64,000 bases of DNA from Candidatus Phycorickettsia trachydisci (GTDB lineage: Bacteria; Pseudomonadota; Alphaproteobacteria; Rickettsiales; Rickettsiaceae): the NCBI RefSeq assembly GCF_003015145.1, contig NZ_CP027845.1:1314501-1378500 (forward strand), written 5' to 3'. The position numbers were made by a program, and so were the translations under genes. The first letter of the stretch is position 1. Each line of letters opens with the position of its first letter. A model generated the notes under the pieces. It had not been told where the DNA came from, searched no databases, and worked only from the letters and a program-made list of their open reading frames with translations. Below, one piece after another: positions 1 through 10,387 of this stretch.

Positions 1-1
1 C

Positions 2-1870
2 GTTGCAGATATATTTATGCAATTTTTTGGATTAAGCTCATATATTTTCGCTTTTACTTTCATTTATTGGAGTATTTTTGTCTTCAAAAATAAGCAATTA
101 CAATACTTTACCCTTAAGCTATTTTCGCTTTTAATGTGCGTGACTTCATGCTGCGTAATGCTTAGCTGGTACAATTCTGGGGGACTAATTGGCAGCTTGG
201 CCAAAGATTCTGATTTAATGATTAAGTACTTTGCGCTACTTAATTTTATATTATTTTTAAGCTTTGTGCTTTATATACCTCGTAGCGAGCGATTTGCGAC
301 AATAAGAAAAGAATTGCCAAAAGAAACTAAAATTAGCAAGATTTATCAAGCCGAGAAAAAAGGTCCTCCTAAAGCATTTAAGAAACGCACTGACCAAGAT
401 TTTCAATTGCCAGATCTAAATTTGCTTCACGAACACGATACACAAAACCATAAACAAGAAACTAAAGCTCAGATTGAACAAAATGCTGCTGACTTATTAA
501 AAACTCTAGGAGATTTTGGAGTTAAAGGAAAAATTATATCCATCAGCCAAGGTCCAGTCGTCACATTATACGAGTTTGAGCCAGCTGCGGGGACTAAATC
601 TTCAAGGGTGATAGGTCTTGCAGGAGATATTGCAAGGTCTTTAAGCGCAGTATCTGCCCGTATATCCACCATTGCAGGACGTAATGCTTTAGGTATAGAA
701 CTCCCAAATACAAATAGACAGTTTTTTGGTATCAAAGAGTTAATACAAACCACTGAATATAACGATCATAAAAATACCTTACCGATTATTTTAGGCAAAG
801 ATATAGGCGGCAAACCTTTCGTAGTAGATCTAGCAAAAATGCCCCACTTGCTTATTGCGGGAACTACGGGTTCTGGTAAGTCTGTTGGTATTAACACTAT
901 GATTATGTCTTTGCTTTATCGTTATACACCAGATGAATGCAAGCTAATCATGATAGATCCTAAAATGCTTGAACTATCTGTGTATGATGATATTCCTCAT
1001 CTGCTTACGCCAGTTGTTACAGAATCAAGTAAGGCTGTGCAAGCTTTAAAATGGGCTGTAAGAGAAATGGAGCAGCGATATAGGTTGATGTCCCAAATTG
1101 GCGTCAGAAATATTACAAACTATAACCAACGAGTACTTGATGCGATAAACAAAGGTGAAAACTCTAATGATTATAGGGAATTAGTGAGTGAGGGGGGTAA
1201 ATATTTGCCCGAAGGTAAACTAAAAACTATGCCATTTGTTGTAATTATTGTCGATGAAATGGCAGATTTAATGCTAGTTTCTGGCAAAGAGATAGAAAGC
1301 TACATCCAGCGCTTAGCGCAAATGGCACGTGCTGCAGGCCTTCACCTTATTACTGCAACTCAAAGGCCATCTGTAGACGTTATTACTGGTGTTATCAAAG
1401 CAAACTTTCCTAGCCGCATTAGCTTTAAGGTGACATCTAAAATTGATAGTAGAACCATTTTAGGAGAAATGGGTGCTGAGCAGTTGCTTGGAATGGGTGA
1501 CATGCTTTACATGGGAAATGGCTCTAAAATCACTAGGGTGCATGGGCCATTTGTGGGTGATAGGGAAGTAGAGGATGTGGTAGAATTCTTAAAGTCTCAA
1601 GGCACTCCTGAATATGTCAGTGCAGTGACGGCATTGGATGAAGAAAGCGAAGCAGATATGTTTTTTGAGGGAGATGGTGGAGATGATGATAAGTTATACG
1701 CTCAAGCGATTCAAATTGTTAAACGCGATCGCAAATGTTCTACGAGCTACATTCAGCGGTGTCTTAGGATAGGATATAACAGAGCTGCAATTCTTGTAGA
1801 GAGAATGGAGAAAGAAGGGATCATATCAGAGCCGAACCATTCAGGCAAACGTGAGATATTTATGGAGTAA
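2..1870 (+). CDS. ftsK: DNA translocase FtsK, 5' end cut by the window edge
   Basis: Hexameric ATPase that pumps chromosomal DNA through the division septum and helps resolve dimers at dif. The reading frame is open to the left edge, so the true start lies outside; the first in-frame AUG is at 17. From the left are the last hydrophobic membrane segments (about residues 1-90), a short charged linker, then the motor. The Walker A motif GTTGSGKS is at about residues 282-289 counted from position 17, and the Walker B stretch VDEMADLM at about 412. The C-terminal 60 residues form the gamma winged-helix domain ([18 protein letters not shown]) that reads KOPS-type sequences. The linker is short, as is usual in Rickettsiales. 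Family assignment is certain; only the N-terminus is missing. Confidence 0.96.
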   Translation, partial: VADIFMQFFGLSSYIFAFTFIYWSIFVFKNKQLQYFTLKLFSLLMCVTSCCVMLSWYNSGGLIGSLAKDSDLMIKYFALLNFILFLSFVLYIPRSERFATIRKELPKETKISKIYQAEKKGPPKAFKKRTDQDFQLPDLNLLHEHDTQNHKQETKAQIEQNAADLLKTLGDFGVKGKIISISQGPVVTLYEFEPAAGTKSSRVIGLAGDIARSLSAVSARISTIAGRNALGIELPNTNRQFFGIKELIQTTEYNDHKNTLPIILGKDIGGKPFVVDLAKMPHLLIAGTTGSGKSVGINTMIMSLLYRYTPDECKLIMIDPKMLELSVYDDIPHLLTPVVTESSKAVQALKWAVREMEQRYRLMSQIGVRNITNYNQRVLDAINKGENSNDYRELVSEGGKYLPEGKLKTMPFVVIIVDEMADLMLVSGKEIESYIQRLAQMARAAGLHLITATQRPSVDVITGVIKANFPSRISFKVTSKIDSRTILGEMGAEQLLGMGDMLYMGNGSKITRVHGPFVGDREVEDVVEFLKSQGTPEYVSAVTALDEESEADMFFEGDGGDDDKLYAQAIQIVKRDRKCSTSYIQRCLRIGYNRAAILVERMEKEGIISEPNHSGKREIFME

Positions 1871-1919
1871 TAAAATGAACTTTATTTTAGTTATTTTGTT
1901 ATGTCTTTACAGCACATGC

Positions 1920-1935
1920 TTTGTTAACAGTCCTA
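1920..1935. repeat. Solo inverted-repeat end resembling the MITE/IS ends
   Basis: TTTGTTAACAGTCCTA differs by one missing base and little else from the right end of the element at 55089-55236 (TTTGTTAACAGTGCCTA) and from the complement of the left end at 47868. No partner end is visible nearby, so it is read as a relic of an excised or decayed insertion just downstream of ftsK. A chance match is possible. Confidence 0.35.
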
Positions 1936-2071
1936 TAACTAATTTATAGATTGTCTAAGGTTTCTGAATGCACTCTGGAAATTGGTATGTAGTTTTAGCA
2001 AATTATCGAGTTACTAATTAACGAGATCTGGATTGATCCTTTAATCTATCCCCTAGGGCTTTAGTAACTTC

Positions 2072-2416
2072 TCATTTAACGTATTCGCGTGTCTCAAAAG
2101 GTTTGGAGGAAGCATGCTTTCTGGATATTCCTTCTGGCAAGAGTCCTGATATTTTCTCGCCTCTAAGGGCCGCACTTAAAGCTTCTAAAGCTATCGGTAA
2201 GTCTTCTCTTGCTGTCTCACTCAAGCTCAGTTCATCGATTTTGTCGTATACTGCATTTCGTAATTCCTTTGGATCTTTATTTAATAACTTAAAAAAGTCG
2301 AATTGTTCTTTATGTTTATCAACCTCTTCAACCCATTCTCGTATCAATTGTGCATAAGCTTCGACAGGAATTCTCTCTTGTGGATCTTCTCCCATAACTT
2401 TTACCCCTTCATCCAT
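2072..2416 (-). CDS. Small charged helical protein of unknown function
   Basis: 114 residues, rich in Glu, Lys and Leu, with predicted helix along most of its length and no signal peptide or membrane segment. No family is recognised. It begins with an AUG and stands alone between ftsK and the long protein at 2570-5440, on the same strand as the latter. The residue pattern (regular hydrophobic spacing in stretches such as LPIALEALSAALRGEK, and no low-complexity tail) looks like a real protein, and the opposite-strand frame is a shadow. It could be a small effector or a structural protein restricted to this lineage. Confidence 0.55.
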   Translation of the reverse strand: MDEGVKVMGEDPQERIPVEAYAQLIREWVEEVDKHKEQFDFFKLLNKDPKELRNAVYDKIDELSLSETAREDLPIALEALSAALRGEKISGLLPEGISRKHASSKPFETREYVK

Positions 2417-2569
2417 AATTAATTATTTTACTAATATATTGTTTTAAAGTTTAACATAGCTTTGCTTCGGATGTAAAGATTTTGAGGTATATGTGAGGGT
2501 TTTAGTATTAAGCAATAGTAAATTTGCATTATAACTTTAAGCTTGCATAATTGGATTTTTAAATGATAT

Positions 2570-5440
2570 TTAACGCTCTCGATTTTTATTTTTATTTTGA
2601 GTTTGAATTCTTGGTATATTTCTGGGTGCACTTAATTTATTACCGCTAGAAATAAGAAATTTTTGTATAGTAGAAGCGGCTCTATTAATATCATCTTGAT
2701 CGGGATTTAAGGATTGACTATTCTTAGCTTGTAAATCAGAGATGTCTGATTTTCGATCTAGTGATGGTAAGGGTTGATTGTTTCCAGTCCTGAAAGTTAC
2801 ATTTAGAGGTACCTCGGGTTTATCTATGGATTGATTACCTTGTGACACACTGTTACCTTGATTTCTCAATGGAGGTATGGTGGCAGTATTTCCGGTCCTT
2901 AAGGTGGCATTGAGAGGTATTTTAGGTTCATCTGTCGATTGAGTATCTCTTGAAATATTGCTGCCTTGAGTTTGATTAAATTTTTGCACTCTATAAGAGT
3001 TTACTTTATCTGGAATTTTATTTTCTCCAGCTGGCAATGGTATTTTTCTTTGTGACGAAAGGGATTTATCAGTTTCTTGAATATGGTTTGGGACTACGGA
3101 AGGATCATTTAAAGATGTTAATGTATTATGGCTATGCTCCTTTTCGGACCTTTCTTGTTTTTGTGCTACTTGCTGTATCTGAGGTTCGTAAATATTTTCT
3201 CTTGATTTTTTATTGTTCTTAATTTGATTTCTATCTTCTATCGTTAGAATTGAATTTCTTTCTATTTGCCTTTTTAAATTTTTGATACTCTCAGCAAATT
3301 CCTTATCATCCTTAGGTTCTGTAAGAGCTGTTAAACCGATTTCAGTTTGTAACTTAAGAATGTTTGAAACGAATTTAATATCTTGATTTATTTTATCTTT
3401 TTGTGTTCCTACAGCTTTTTCATGTTCCTCTTTTAAAGAATACATTTTTAAACATAGCTGCTGACAACTAGCGCTGATATCAACTAAATCTTTATTTTTT
3501 TCATATTTTCCTTCTTTTAGCTCCCATCCCCAGTTAGGGTTTGGTGGCATACTTAAACCTTGATCTTTAAAATGATTAAAGGTTTCAAGCAGTTCTTTTT
3601 CTCCTTTAATACTTTTGACAGAGCCATTTGGATCGATTAAAACCCATTTATCATCCAAAGGCTGAGTAAATACTGTATTAAACTGTTCTGAGGCATGTGA
3701 GATCTCTACAGAATCTTTAAATTCAGCTCTCATAGCTCCAGTAATAGCTATTATAGCATCAGGCGCATGACCCATACCTTTTAGATTTTCCCTCTGCACT
3801 TCGATACTCTTAAAGGTATCTGCAAGCTTCATAAATTCTTGATCTTGTTTTAAACTGCTGGGTATTACTCCTGGCTTCTTTAAAACATCATCAATTTTGT
3901 CATTTATCAAAGCATTTCTTGCTTCTGGTGTTAATTGAAAAGGACTGTCTTTTAGTAGCTGTTCCTTTTCCTTAGATACAACTTCGTGATAAGAATGCAT
4001 CTTATCAAATTCTTGTAAATTTAATTTAGCCCCATAAGCTAAGACGTCAATATCTGCCGTAATTGGTCTTACCTTACCGATATTTAACGAACCATCTTTG
4101 CAGATAATGATTTCCGGTTTACCTATAACTTGAAGTGGAATTTTATTGTATCCAGCTGGAATTTCTTGAGGAATAGAATTGTGATTATGATTTTTGTCTA
4201 TAAAGTATAGTTTTCCATCTTTTTCCTGGATTGCGTGTATCTGCTTTTTATTATCTTTTTTAACAATACCAGACTCATCCTCGAATACATATATTTGGTT
4301 ACCATTTTTGTCTAATACAGGAGAGGCAAAAATTATTTGATCAAAATACTCTGCGGGAATCTTTGCTTCTTGCAGTAATTTATCAGGAGTTGGCCCCTCT
4401 CTCAATTCTATCTCTATTTCTGATTTATGCTTTATTTCTTCCTTTGTTAAAGAAGTTTTTTTATTTAAATTGTCTAACTCTGTTCCTAACCTAGCCCGTC
4501 TTTCTGGAGCTACTATTTGCAGTTTAGCTTGAATTAATTCAAATAATTCTAAAGATTCTTCAAGAGATTTACGATTTTCTGCATTATAAGCTTTAATTTT
4601 ATCTGCATCATCATCTTTGCCAGCTTTGCTTGAACCAGAGTTTACGGGAATCAGCCCCTCAGCAAGGCTACCATTATCTGCAGACTTGCCGTGTACAAAC
4701 ATATTTTTACCAACTGCATCAACTTCCTCTTCCTTCATTAAAGTTAAAGCAGTTGAATTGACAGGTCTTGTTATAATAACTATTTCATTACTTTTGGCAA
4801 TGTCTTGCAGCTTCTTAATGCTCGTATCTGAGATATTAAATTCCTTTTCTCCTTCGGATCTAGAATTATATTCCTTTACTATCTGTTCTTGTGTAAGAAT
4901 TTTAAAACCTGATAACTCAGATGTTGTTGTTTTAGGATTAAAGCTCTGATCTTGCAGCGTATCTGAAATGTTTGGGATGCGAGTTTTTGCTCGTATGGTT
5001 TTGTGTAGGATGCCTTCAGGATCCAAATCACTTATTGTATTACTTAAAGTTTTAGATAAAGCAAAAGTTGAGTTATCCATTTCGGATCTAATTTTCTCTA
5101 TCTCTTTAAAATAAGCCTCAGATTCTTCGCTAAAAAATCTATTAGCCTTACCTTTGGTAGTGGCTTGATCAGAACGGTTTGGTGTGGGTAAATAAGCTTT
5201 GGGAGTAGGTGAGTACGCCCTAGGACTTTCCAAACTATCTATATTATCTATAGTGCTTGCAAGGCTTGTCAAAGGATTTAAACCTACTTTATTCCTGATA
5301 GTGATACTTGGCATTAAATCTTGCTCCTCTTGTCCTGTAAGTTTATCTATGCTCTGGGTAATATCAGAACTTTCACTTAAGGAAAGTTTTAAACTAGGTT
5401 TTTTACTTTGAGGATTTTTTGGAGGAGCTTGCTGATTCAT
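2570..5440 (-). CDS. Large lineage-specific protein, possible secreted effector
   Basis: 956 residues with no recognised domain. The frame opens with a UUG at 5464, but the AUG at 5440 is preferred because a purine-rich AGGG lies about nine bases upstream and the protein then begins MNQQAPPKN. The chain is hydrophilic, without signal peptide or membrane segment, and rich in Lys, Glu, Asn and Ser. The N-terminal 100 residues are Ser/Pro-rich; the middle is mixed helical. Near the C-terminus are two imperfect copies of a repeat of about 35 residues, each holding a block like IPLNATLRTGN or VPLNVTFRTGN. The final 40 residues include a helix, RAASTIQKFL, that faintly resembles a calmodulin-binding IQ motif. 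Size and composition are like those of rickettsial host-interaction proteins; function is unknown. Confidence 0.75.
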   Translation of the reverse strand: MNQQAPPKNPQSKKPSLKLSLSESSDITQSIDKLTGQEEQDLMPSITIRNKVGLNPLTSLASTIDNIDSLESPRAYSPTPKAYLPTPNRSDQATTKGKANRFFSEESEAYFKEIEKIRSEMDNSTFALSKTLSNTISDLDPEGILHKTIRAKTRIPNISDTLQDQSFNPKTTTSELSGFKILTQEQIVKEYNSRSEGEKEFNISDTSIKKLQDIAKSNEIVIITRPVNSTALTLMKEEEVDAVGKNMFVHGKSADNGSLAEGLIPVNSGSSKAGKDDDADKIKAYNAENRKSLEESLELFELIQAKLQIVAPERRARLGTELDNLNKKTSLTKEEIKHKSEIEIELREGPTPDKLLQEAKIPAEYFDQIIFASPVLDKNGNQIYVFEDESGIVKKDNKKQIHAIQEKDGKLYFIDKNHNHNSIPQEIPAGYNKIPLQVIGKPEIIICKDGSLNIGKVRPITADIDVLAYGAKLNLQEFDKMHSYHEVVSKEKEQLLKDSPFQLTPEARNALINDKIDDVLKKPGVIPSSLKQDQEFMKLADTFKSIEVQRENLKGMGHAPDAIIAITGAMRAEFKDSVEISHASEQFNTVFTQPLDDKWVLIDPNGSVKSIKGEKELLETFNHFKDQGLSMPPNPNWGWELKEGKYEKNKDLVDISASCQQLCLKMYSLKEEHEKAVGTQKDKINQDIKFVSNILKLQTEIGLTALTEPKDDKEFAESIKNLKRQIERNSILTIEDRNQIKNNKKSRENIYEPQIQQVAQKQERSEKEHSHNTLTSLNDPSVVPNHIQETDKSLSSQRKIPLPAGENKIPDKVNSYRVQKFNQTQGSNISRDTQSTDEPKIPLNATLRTGNTATIPPLRNQGNSVSQGNQSIDKPEVPLNVTFRTGNNQPLPSLDRKSDISDLQAKNSQSLNPDQDDINRAASTIQKFLISSGNKLSAPRNIPRIQTQNKNKNRER

Positions 5441-5637
5441 ATTAACCCTATAAAATATCCTCAAGTTTACATTATATAGTACTAATTATGTATTAAATTA
5501 GCTTTAGATAAAGGTGTAACTTATTGAATCTGACTTTAAAACAACAAATAACAAGCCTCCAAATAGCAAAAGACGCAAAATATAAAGTTCAAAATAGATT
5601 CGATAGGACGTTAATCAGTACATGTAATTTTAACAGT

Positions 5638-8481
5638 TTAAACAGGTAAAGCCTCGTCATGTTCTGTTACTTCACCCGATAATTTACTACTGAATATATC
5701 AGGTGAAAACCTTTCCCCCACAAAACTTTCAAATGCAGCATCGTTCTTATCGACAATGTTTAAAGCCTCATCTTCACCTATAGCTTGCTGTCTATCTTCT
5801 AGAGATACAAAACTCTTATAGCTTTCTGATGTAGACTTCTTGCTACGACTTAATCTACTTACTGTAGGATGATTTATAAACTCGGTTATCACTATTAGCT
5901 CTTTATTAGTATATGCATCCGTAATCTTATATTCTATTATGGCTCTTCCATCTGTATTGGTTTTAGCCTTTTCAAGACTGTTTGAATCTCTTACTACTTT
6001 ACTTTTACTAGTACAGGTTGTTTCTTTAAGCGAATTTAATATCCTCTGTTTAGTAATCTTTGGTAGTTTATCTAACTTATAAAAAAATACAAACGAATCT
6101 TTTTTATCGTGTATTTTTTCTACGTCTTGTTCTAATATAATATCATCATTAAACTCCCAAGCACCAGGAATGGTCGTTTGGTTATCGATGCCAAAAATTT
6201 CTTTTTCTTTCGATGATTTTATTTGAAACTTGAGAGCTTTGTGATATTCGTTCCATTCTTTCATTACTTGATCCCAAGTTAAAGCGCCTTCATGAAAGGC
6301 TTCACTCATATCCGAATCATCATCATATTCTTCTGATGAAGTAGAAAGAGGCGATGTGGTAGGGCTATTATCTAATAGTTCATCTTTACTACCTGATTGT
6401 AGCATTATACCCAAGTCAGTTAATGCTCTTTGCTCCTCTGGCTCAAATGGTAGGCTAGGCAACTGTGTTTTCTTCTCCTCAAGCTTTTCTGTAGAAATGC
6501 AAGATGCTAAACTTTCGCTCTCACCTTCTTTCTGAGGTATCTTATTGACTTCTTCTAAGTATTTTTTCTTACGTATTAGCCCTGTAATATAATGATAAGT
6601 CTTTTTATCGAGGCTTTTTAAAGCTTGAAGATGTTGGCTATATTCTACCCCTTGGTTCACAGCCTCCATTATTACAACGGTATTTAAATATACTACATAT
6701 GGCTGAACACTTTGAGCAGGTATAGTATTAGATAAGCTTAAATATTCAAGAGATTTTGCTAGATATTTTTCATTTTGGTCGGGTATAACCTGAGATAAGT
6801 TAAAATATATATGACTCATAACAGAACTAAACGATGGTGGATAATTTACCCAATCAGTATCTAGATTATCTACCAGTGGAGCTATTTCAGGATAAGAAGA
6901 TAAAAAATATAAAGCTATCAACTTAGCCTTTGTTTTTGTATTACGTGAGAAGCCATTTATTTGTTCCAAGTCTGATAAAGCTCTAATTGCTTCGTCTAAT
7001 TGACAATTACTAGCATAAAAGGTAGCGCTTTTCTTGTGGAAGATAAAGTTTATCAAGGTCTTCATTTCTGGACTATCAATTTCGGCTTCCAGTTTTTGGT
7101 GAACTTCCTGATAAGTTTTCAAATATTCATGATCGCTTGAATCACCAAGATTCAAACTCATCTTGAGATAATTATAAAATTCTTCGTGTAAGCTTTTTTC
7201 TAAAGGGAGCTTTAAACAAAGCTTTTTTAACCAATACTCTCTAATGGTATCTTCTTTTATTATCTCAGCTAATTTGAATATATACTCCTGTATTTTTTGG
7301 GGTGAATCAAGATCAGGACATAAACGTAGGGCTTCGAAAAGGCACTCAGATGCTTTAGGAATATCGCGTGCAGCATAAAAAAAGCGTATTATTCCATATA
7401 AACTTTCAGCTATCTCAGTTTTATTATTTTCTTTTAGGTTATCTTTAGCACTGCAATCAAATGCTAATTGACTTATCTCATATGCCTCTTTGATATTATC
7501 CTCCGTTGTAGGCTGGTCTATAATAAAATAAGAACTAGAGTTAAGACCGTTTATTAGAAAGGAATCGTTATATCCTGTTTGTATATTATTGTCTTGTAGT
7601 ACTTGAGCAAAAGTTTTCAATGAACGCCAATCAGCTTCGTAGAGATAAAAAGGAGTTATTTGCTTCAATCTATATTTTTGTTGTTCTACTTTTTCGGAAT
7701 GAGTATACTCTTTTCTTCCATCTAAACGTTTTATGTTCGATAGATTATAGAGTGCAAGTATATCTGATGCATTTGGTTGATGCCCTACTGATAGGTGAAA
7801 AACTAAATTAGCAATACTAGTATCGATATCAGAACAGTATAGTCCCATTTGTTTGCTCAGATCATCTTCTTTTTTCTCAATATTCCGATTAATTAATTGT
7901 ATCTCTCTAATATTCTTGGGTTTAACGTAATTTATACCTAATTTCTCATAACATTTTGTAATAAATTCAATTTTTCTTGGCAGGATGTTATTTTGAAAAA
8001 TTGCTTTTAATTCATTGGTTGGGTCAATTCCTTGAGTACTTTCATCTAGGTCTTTTAACTTATCGGCTTGATCAAGTAATAAATTTAATAATCTTACAAA
8101 ATTTTCCACTTTCGCATCTGCACGGTAGTTAACCATGTAACAGATATTTTCAGCGGCTATCTTTATATTTATCAAAATTTTATTTTTTAAATTCCGGGAT
8201 ATTGCATTTTGTCCATCTAATACAGGTATAAGAGACTTAAATATATGAATACCTAAATTCAAGTAATCCTCATTACATACTCCCTGTACTAATAGAACGG
8301 TCAATATATTTAAATAAGGACCTTTGTATGGCCAAAGTGCATCGTCTTCGTCAAAATTGCCATCTCCGATTGCTTTCAGAGTTTTAAAGTGGATAGATTG
8401 TAATTCTGCTGTGCCTGTCAAAATTTCAGGCTCCAGTTTTATTTTATTTACTTTTTTAGTGCCTTTCCGTTTTTTGCCCAT
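5638..8481 (-). CDS. Large helical-repeat (TPR-like) protein of unknown function
   Basis: 947 residues from the AUG at 8481, giving the lysine-rich start MGKKRKGTKK; the frame extends upstream to 8601 through a hydrophobic low-complexity stretch unlikely to be translated. Most of the chain (about 60-680) is helical, with TPR/SEL1-like segments such as PKASECLFEALRLCPDL. A Ser/Asp/Glu-rich linker follows (about 680-740), then a C-terminal region of about 200 residues with mixed structure. There is no signal peptide. The basic N-terminus could act in nucleic-acid binding or as a nuclear-localisation-like signal in a host, but this is speculation. It is transcribed divergently from the ebo operon across 313 bp. 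Confidence 0.75.
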   Translation of the reverse strand: MGKKRKGTKKVNKIKLEPEILTGTAELQSIHFKTLKAIGDGNFDEDDALWPYKGPYLNILTVLLVQGVCNEDYLNLGIHIFKSLIPVLDGQNAISRNLKNKILINIKIAAENICYMVNYRADAKVENFVRLLNLLLDQADKLKDLDESTQGIDPTNELKAIFQNNILPRKIEFITKCYEKLGINYVKPKNIREIQLINRNIEKKEDDLSKQMGLYCSDIDTSIANLVFHLSVGHQPNASDILALYNLSNIKRLDGRKEYTHSEKVEQQKYRLKQITPFYLYEADWRSLKTFAQVLQDNNIQTGYNDSFLINGLNSSSYFIIDQPTTEDNIKEAYEISQLAFDCSAKDNLKENNKTEIAESLYGIIRFFYAARDIPKASECLFEALRLCPDLDSPQKIQEYIFKLAEIIKEDTIREYWLKKLCLKLPLEKSLHEEFYNYLKMSLNLGDSSDHEYLKTYQEVHQKLEAEIDSPEMKTLINFIFHKKSATFYASNCQLDEAIRALSDLEQINGFSRNTKTKAKLIALYFLSSYPEIAPLVDNLDTDWVNYPPSFSSVMSHIYFNLSQVIPDQNEKYLAKSLEYLSLSNTIPAQSVQPYVVYLNTVVIMEAVNQGVEYSQHLQALKSLDKKTYHYITGLIRKKKYLEEVNKIPQKEGESESLASCISTEKLEEKKTQLPSLPFEPEEQRALTDLGIMLQSGSKDELLDNSPTTSPLSTSSEEYDDDSDMSEAFHEGALTWDQVMKEWNEYHKALKFQIKSSKEKEIFGIDNQTTIPGAWEFNDDIILEQDVEKIHDKKDSFVFFYKLDKLPKITKQRILNSLKETTCTSKSKVVRDSNSLEKAKTNTDGRAIIEYKITDAYTNKELIVITEFINHPTVSRLSRSKKSTSESYKSFVSLEDRQQAIGEDEALNIVDKNDAAFESFVGERFSPDIFSSKLSGEVTEHDEALPV

Positions 8482-8794
8482 AAATTTAAGATTAATTAGA
8501 TTATATACATTAAATATTATATTTATTTTTAATATTGTCAAGATTAAGTTAAAATAAATTAATAAATTGTTGCACAATAGATTAGATAGACTATGTTGCA
8601 TTTGTTTTTCTTTAACTTACAACATTTCCACAACTCTTCCTTATGGACTATGATTTTTTAATCTTTAGCAATACCATTAAAAAAGTAGTATAAGTTTGAT
8701 GAAAATTATCGTAGACTAGAATCATATTTTCATTTTCAGTTAATAAATTAAAATATAGTTATATTGGTTTACTTAGTGATAGATAGATTTATCA
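8482..8794. promoter_or_regulatory. Divergent intergenic region upstream of the ebo operon
   Basis: This 313-bp AT-rich gap separates the 947-residue protein (minus strand) from eboA (plus strand) and must hold both promoters. A TATAGT at about 8754-8759 and an overlapping TATATT could serve as the -10 of the ebo promoter, but no convincing -35 is seen at the right distance. There is no Shine-Dalgarno sequence in front of eboA. No riboswitch-like fold or operator palindrome was recognised. Confidence 0.3.
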
Positions 8795-9460
8795 ATGGAT
8801 ACTAAACTGTTTTTGGACTCTATAGTTAGACATAATCTTGAAGGATATCAAGAATTATCTAGAAATCTTGAGGTGCTTACAAATCCTAAAACTTACATAG
8901 CATTTTCTATTGCGTTTAATAATTTATCTAAATACTACACAAGTTCACCTTTAACAGATCATCAACTTCTAGAGACTGAACATATAACTGGCAGAAATAC
9001 TTGGACTAATTTAGATTTAGCTCGCGCTTATTTTCTCCTCAATATTGCCGATAAATTTAAACAAGAACATATCGATATTATTAACCAATTATTTGATACA
9101 GCTGGACTTTCTGAATTGATATCTCTATACAAAAGCTTGCACTTATTACCAGAGCCAACAAAATTTTTGTTTAGAGCAACTGAAGGAGTGCGTAGTAATA
9201 TGAGCTCCATATTCAAGGCAATAGCTCTTAATAATACCTACCCCATGAATTTTTTTGATCAAGATGTTTGGAATCAAATGATTTTAAAAGTTTTTTTTAT
9301 TGAAGAGGACATTAATCAAGTTATAGGGCTTAGGGAAAGAGCTAATGATACTTTAGCAGATATGTTAAGTGACTTTGTGATTGAGAAACAAGCGGCAAAA
9401 AGACGTGTGAATCCAGAAATATGGAAAGTCGTTGAGCTTTGCAAATATAAAACGTATTAA
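8795..9460 (+). CDS. eboA: EboA family protein, first gene of the ebo operon
   Basis: 221-residue soluble helical protein. It matches the EboA family by length, by its position at the head of the operon, and by conserved stretches such as ARAYFLLN (about residue 80), the LPEPTKFLFRATEGVRSN block (about 118-135) and the FDQDVWNQMILK helix. The biochemical role of EboA is unknown; in scytonemin-producing cyanobacteria the operon is linked to moving a pathway intermediate to the periplasm. No signal peptide is present, so it should act in the cytoplasm. The start is the first AUG of the frame, with no clear ribosome binding site. It ends 17 bases before eboB. Confidence 0.9.
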   Translation: MDTKLFLDSIVRHNLEGYQELSRNLEVLTNPKTYIAFSIAFNNLSKYYTSSPLTDHQLLETEHITGRNTWTNLDLARAYFLLNIADKFKQEHIDIINQLFDTAGLSELISLYKSLHLLPEPTKFLFRATEGVRSNMSSIFKAIALNNTYPMNFFDQDVWNQMILKVFFIEEDINQVIGLRERANDTLADMLSDFVIEKQAAKRRVNPEIWKVVELCKYKTY

Positions 9461-9477
9461 CTTAAAAAGGTTTGTTT

Positions 9478-10386
9478 ATGAGACAAGATAGCATATATTT
9501 TATTGACCCACACATTCATATGACCTCTAGAACTACGAATGATTTAATAGCAATGAAAAAAGCTGGAATTGTTGCTGTTATTGAGCCAGCATTTTGGCTA
9601 GGACAGCCACGCACATCCGTTGGAACATTTAAGGACTACTTCAACAGTTTGATTGGTTGGGAGCGTTTTAGAGTTGGTCAATTTGGCATTAAGCATTATT
9701 GTGCTATCGGTCTTAATGCCAAAGAAGCAAACAATCAGAGGCTAGCAGAAGAGGTGATGGAAATATTGCCGCTTTATGTACAAAAAGAAGGAGTAGTTGC
9801 TATTGGGGAGATTGGATTTGATGAGCAAACTCCTTTAGAAGAAAGATTTTTTCGCTTGCAGCTAGAACTTGCAAAATCTTTAGATATGTTGGTTATGGTT
9901 CACACTCCTCATAGGGATAAAAAACGAGGTACTTCAAGAAGCATGGATATATGTATAGAACATGGTTTAAATCCTAGTAAGGTTGTTATTGATCACAATA
10001 ATGAGGAAACAGTTAAGGAAGTTTTGGATAGGGGATTTTGGGCTGCATTTACTATTTATCCTAAGACTAAGATGGGTAATGAAAGAATGGTAGAAATAGT
10101 GAGGCAATACGGCAGCGAAAAGATTATAGTCGATAGTTCAGCTGATTGGGGATACAGCGATGCACTAGCTGTTCCTAAAACTGCTCTTTTAATGCTTGAA
10201 AAAGGTATTTCTAAGGCAGATGTTAAAAAAGTTTGCTATCACAATGCTCTGGAAGCTTACTCTCAAAGCAAGCAAATGCAAGAAGAAGATTGGTTAAATG
10301 GTACGCAACATAAGGAAGGTGAATTTTATGAGGGTAACTCAGTTTTGCGTGGTCAGGAATCTATCTCAAGTTTAATCATTCGTTAA
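9478..10386 (+). CDS. eboB: EboB, TatD-type metal-dependent hydrolase
   Basis: 302-residue TIM-barrel enzyme of the amidohydrolase (TatD-like) superfamily. Metal ligands can be read off: HxH in DPHIH near the N-terminus, the Glu of AIGEIGFDE, the His of VHTPHRD, the His of VIDHNNEE, and the late Asp of VDSSADWG. The substrate is unknown. The frame opens at a UUG (9472), but the AUG at 9478 is chosen because AAAAAGG lies seven bases upstream, one of the best ribosome binding sites in the operon. Only one base separates its stop codon from the eboC start, so the two are probably translationally coupled. Confidence 0.93.
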   Translation: MRQDSIYFIDPHIHMTSRTTNDLIAMKKAGIVAVIEPAFWLGQPRTSVGTFKDYFNSLIGWERFRVGQFGIKHYCAIGLNAKEANNQRLAEEVMEILPLYVQKEGVVAIGEIGFDEQTPLEERFFRLQLELAKSLDMLVMVHTPHRDKKRGTSRSMDICIEHGLNPSKVVIDHNNEETVKEVLDRGFWAAFTIYPKTKMGNERMVEIVRQYGSEKIIVDSSADWGYSDALAVPKTALLMLEKGISKADVKKVCYHNALEAYSQSKQMQEEDWLNGTQHKEGEFYEGNSVLRGQESISSLIIR

Positions 10387-10387
10387 T

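Noticed and set aside
469..753. Minus-strand frame inside ftsK
   Set aside because: It lies wholly opposite conserved FtsK sequence; a shadow of a real gene.
2431..2631. Minus-strand frame of 66 residues before the large protein
   Set aside because: It overlaps the end of the 956-residue gene, has low-complexity Lys/Ile content and no ribosome binding site; read as a shadow.
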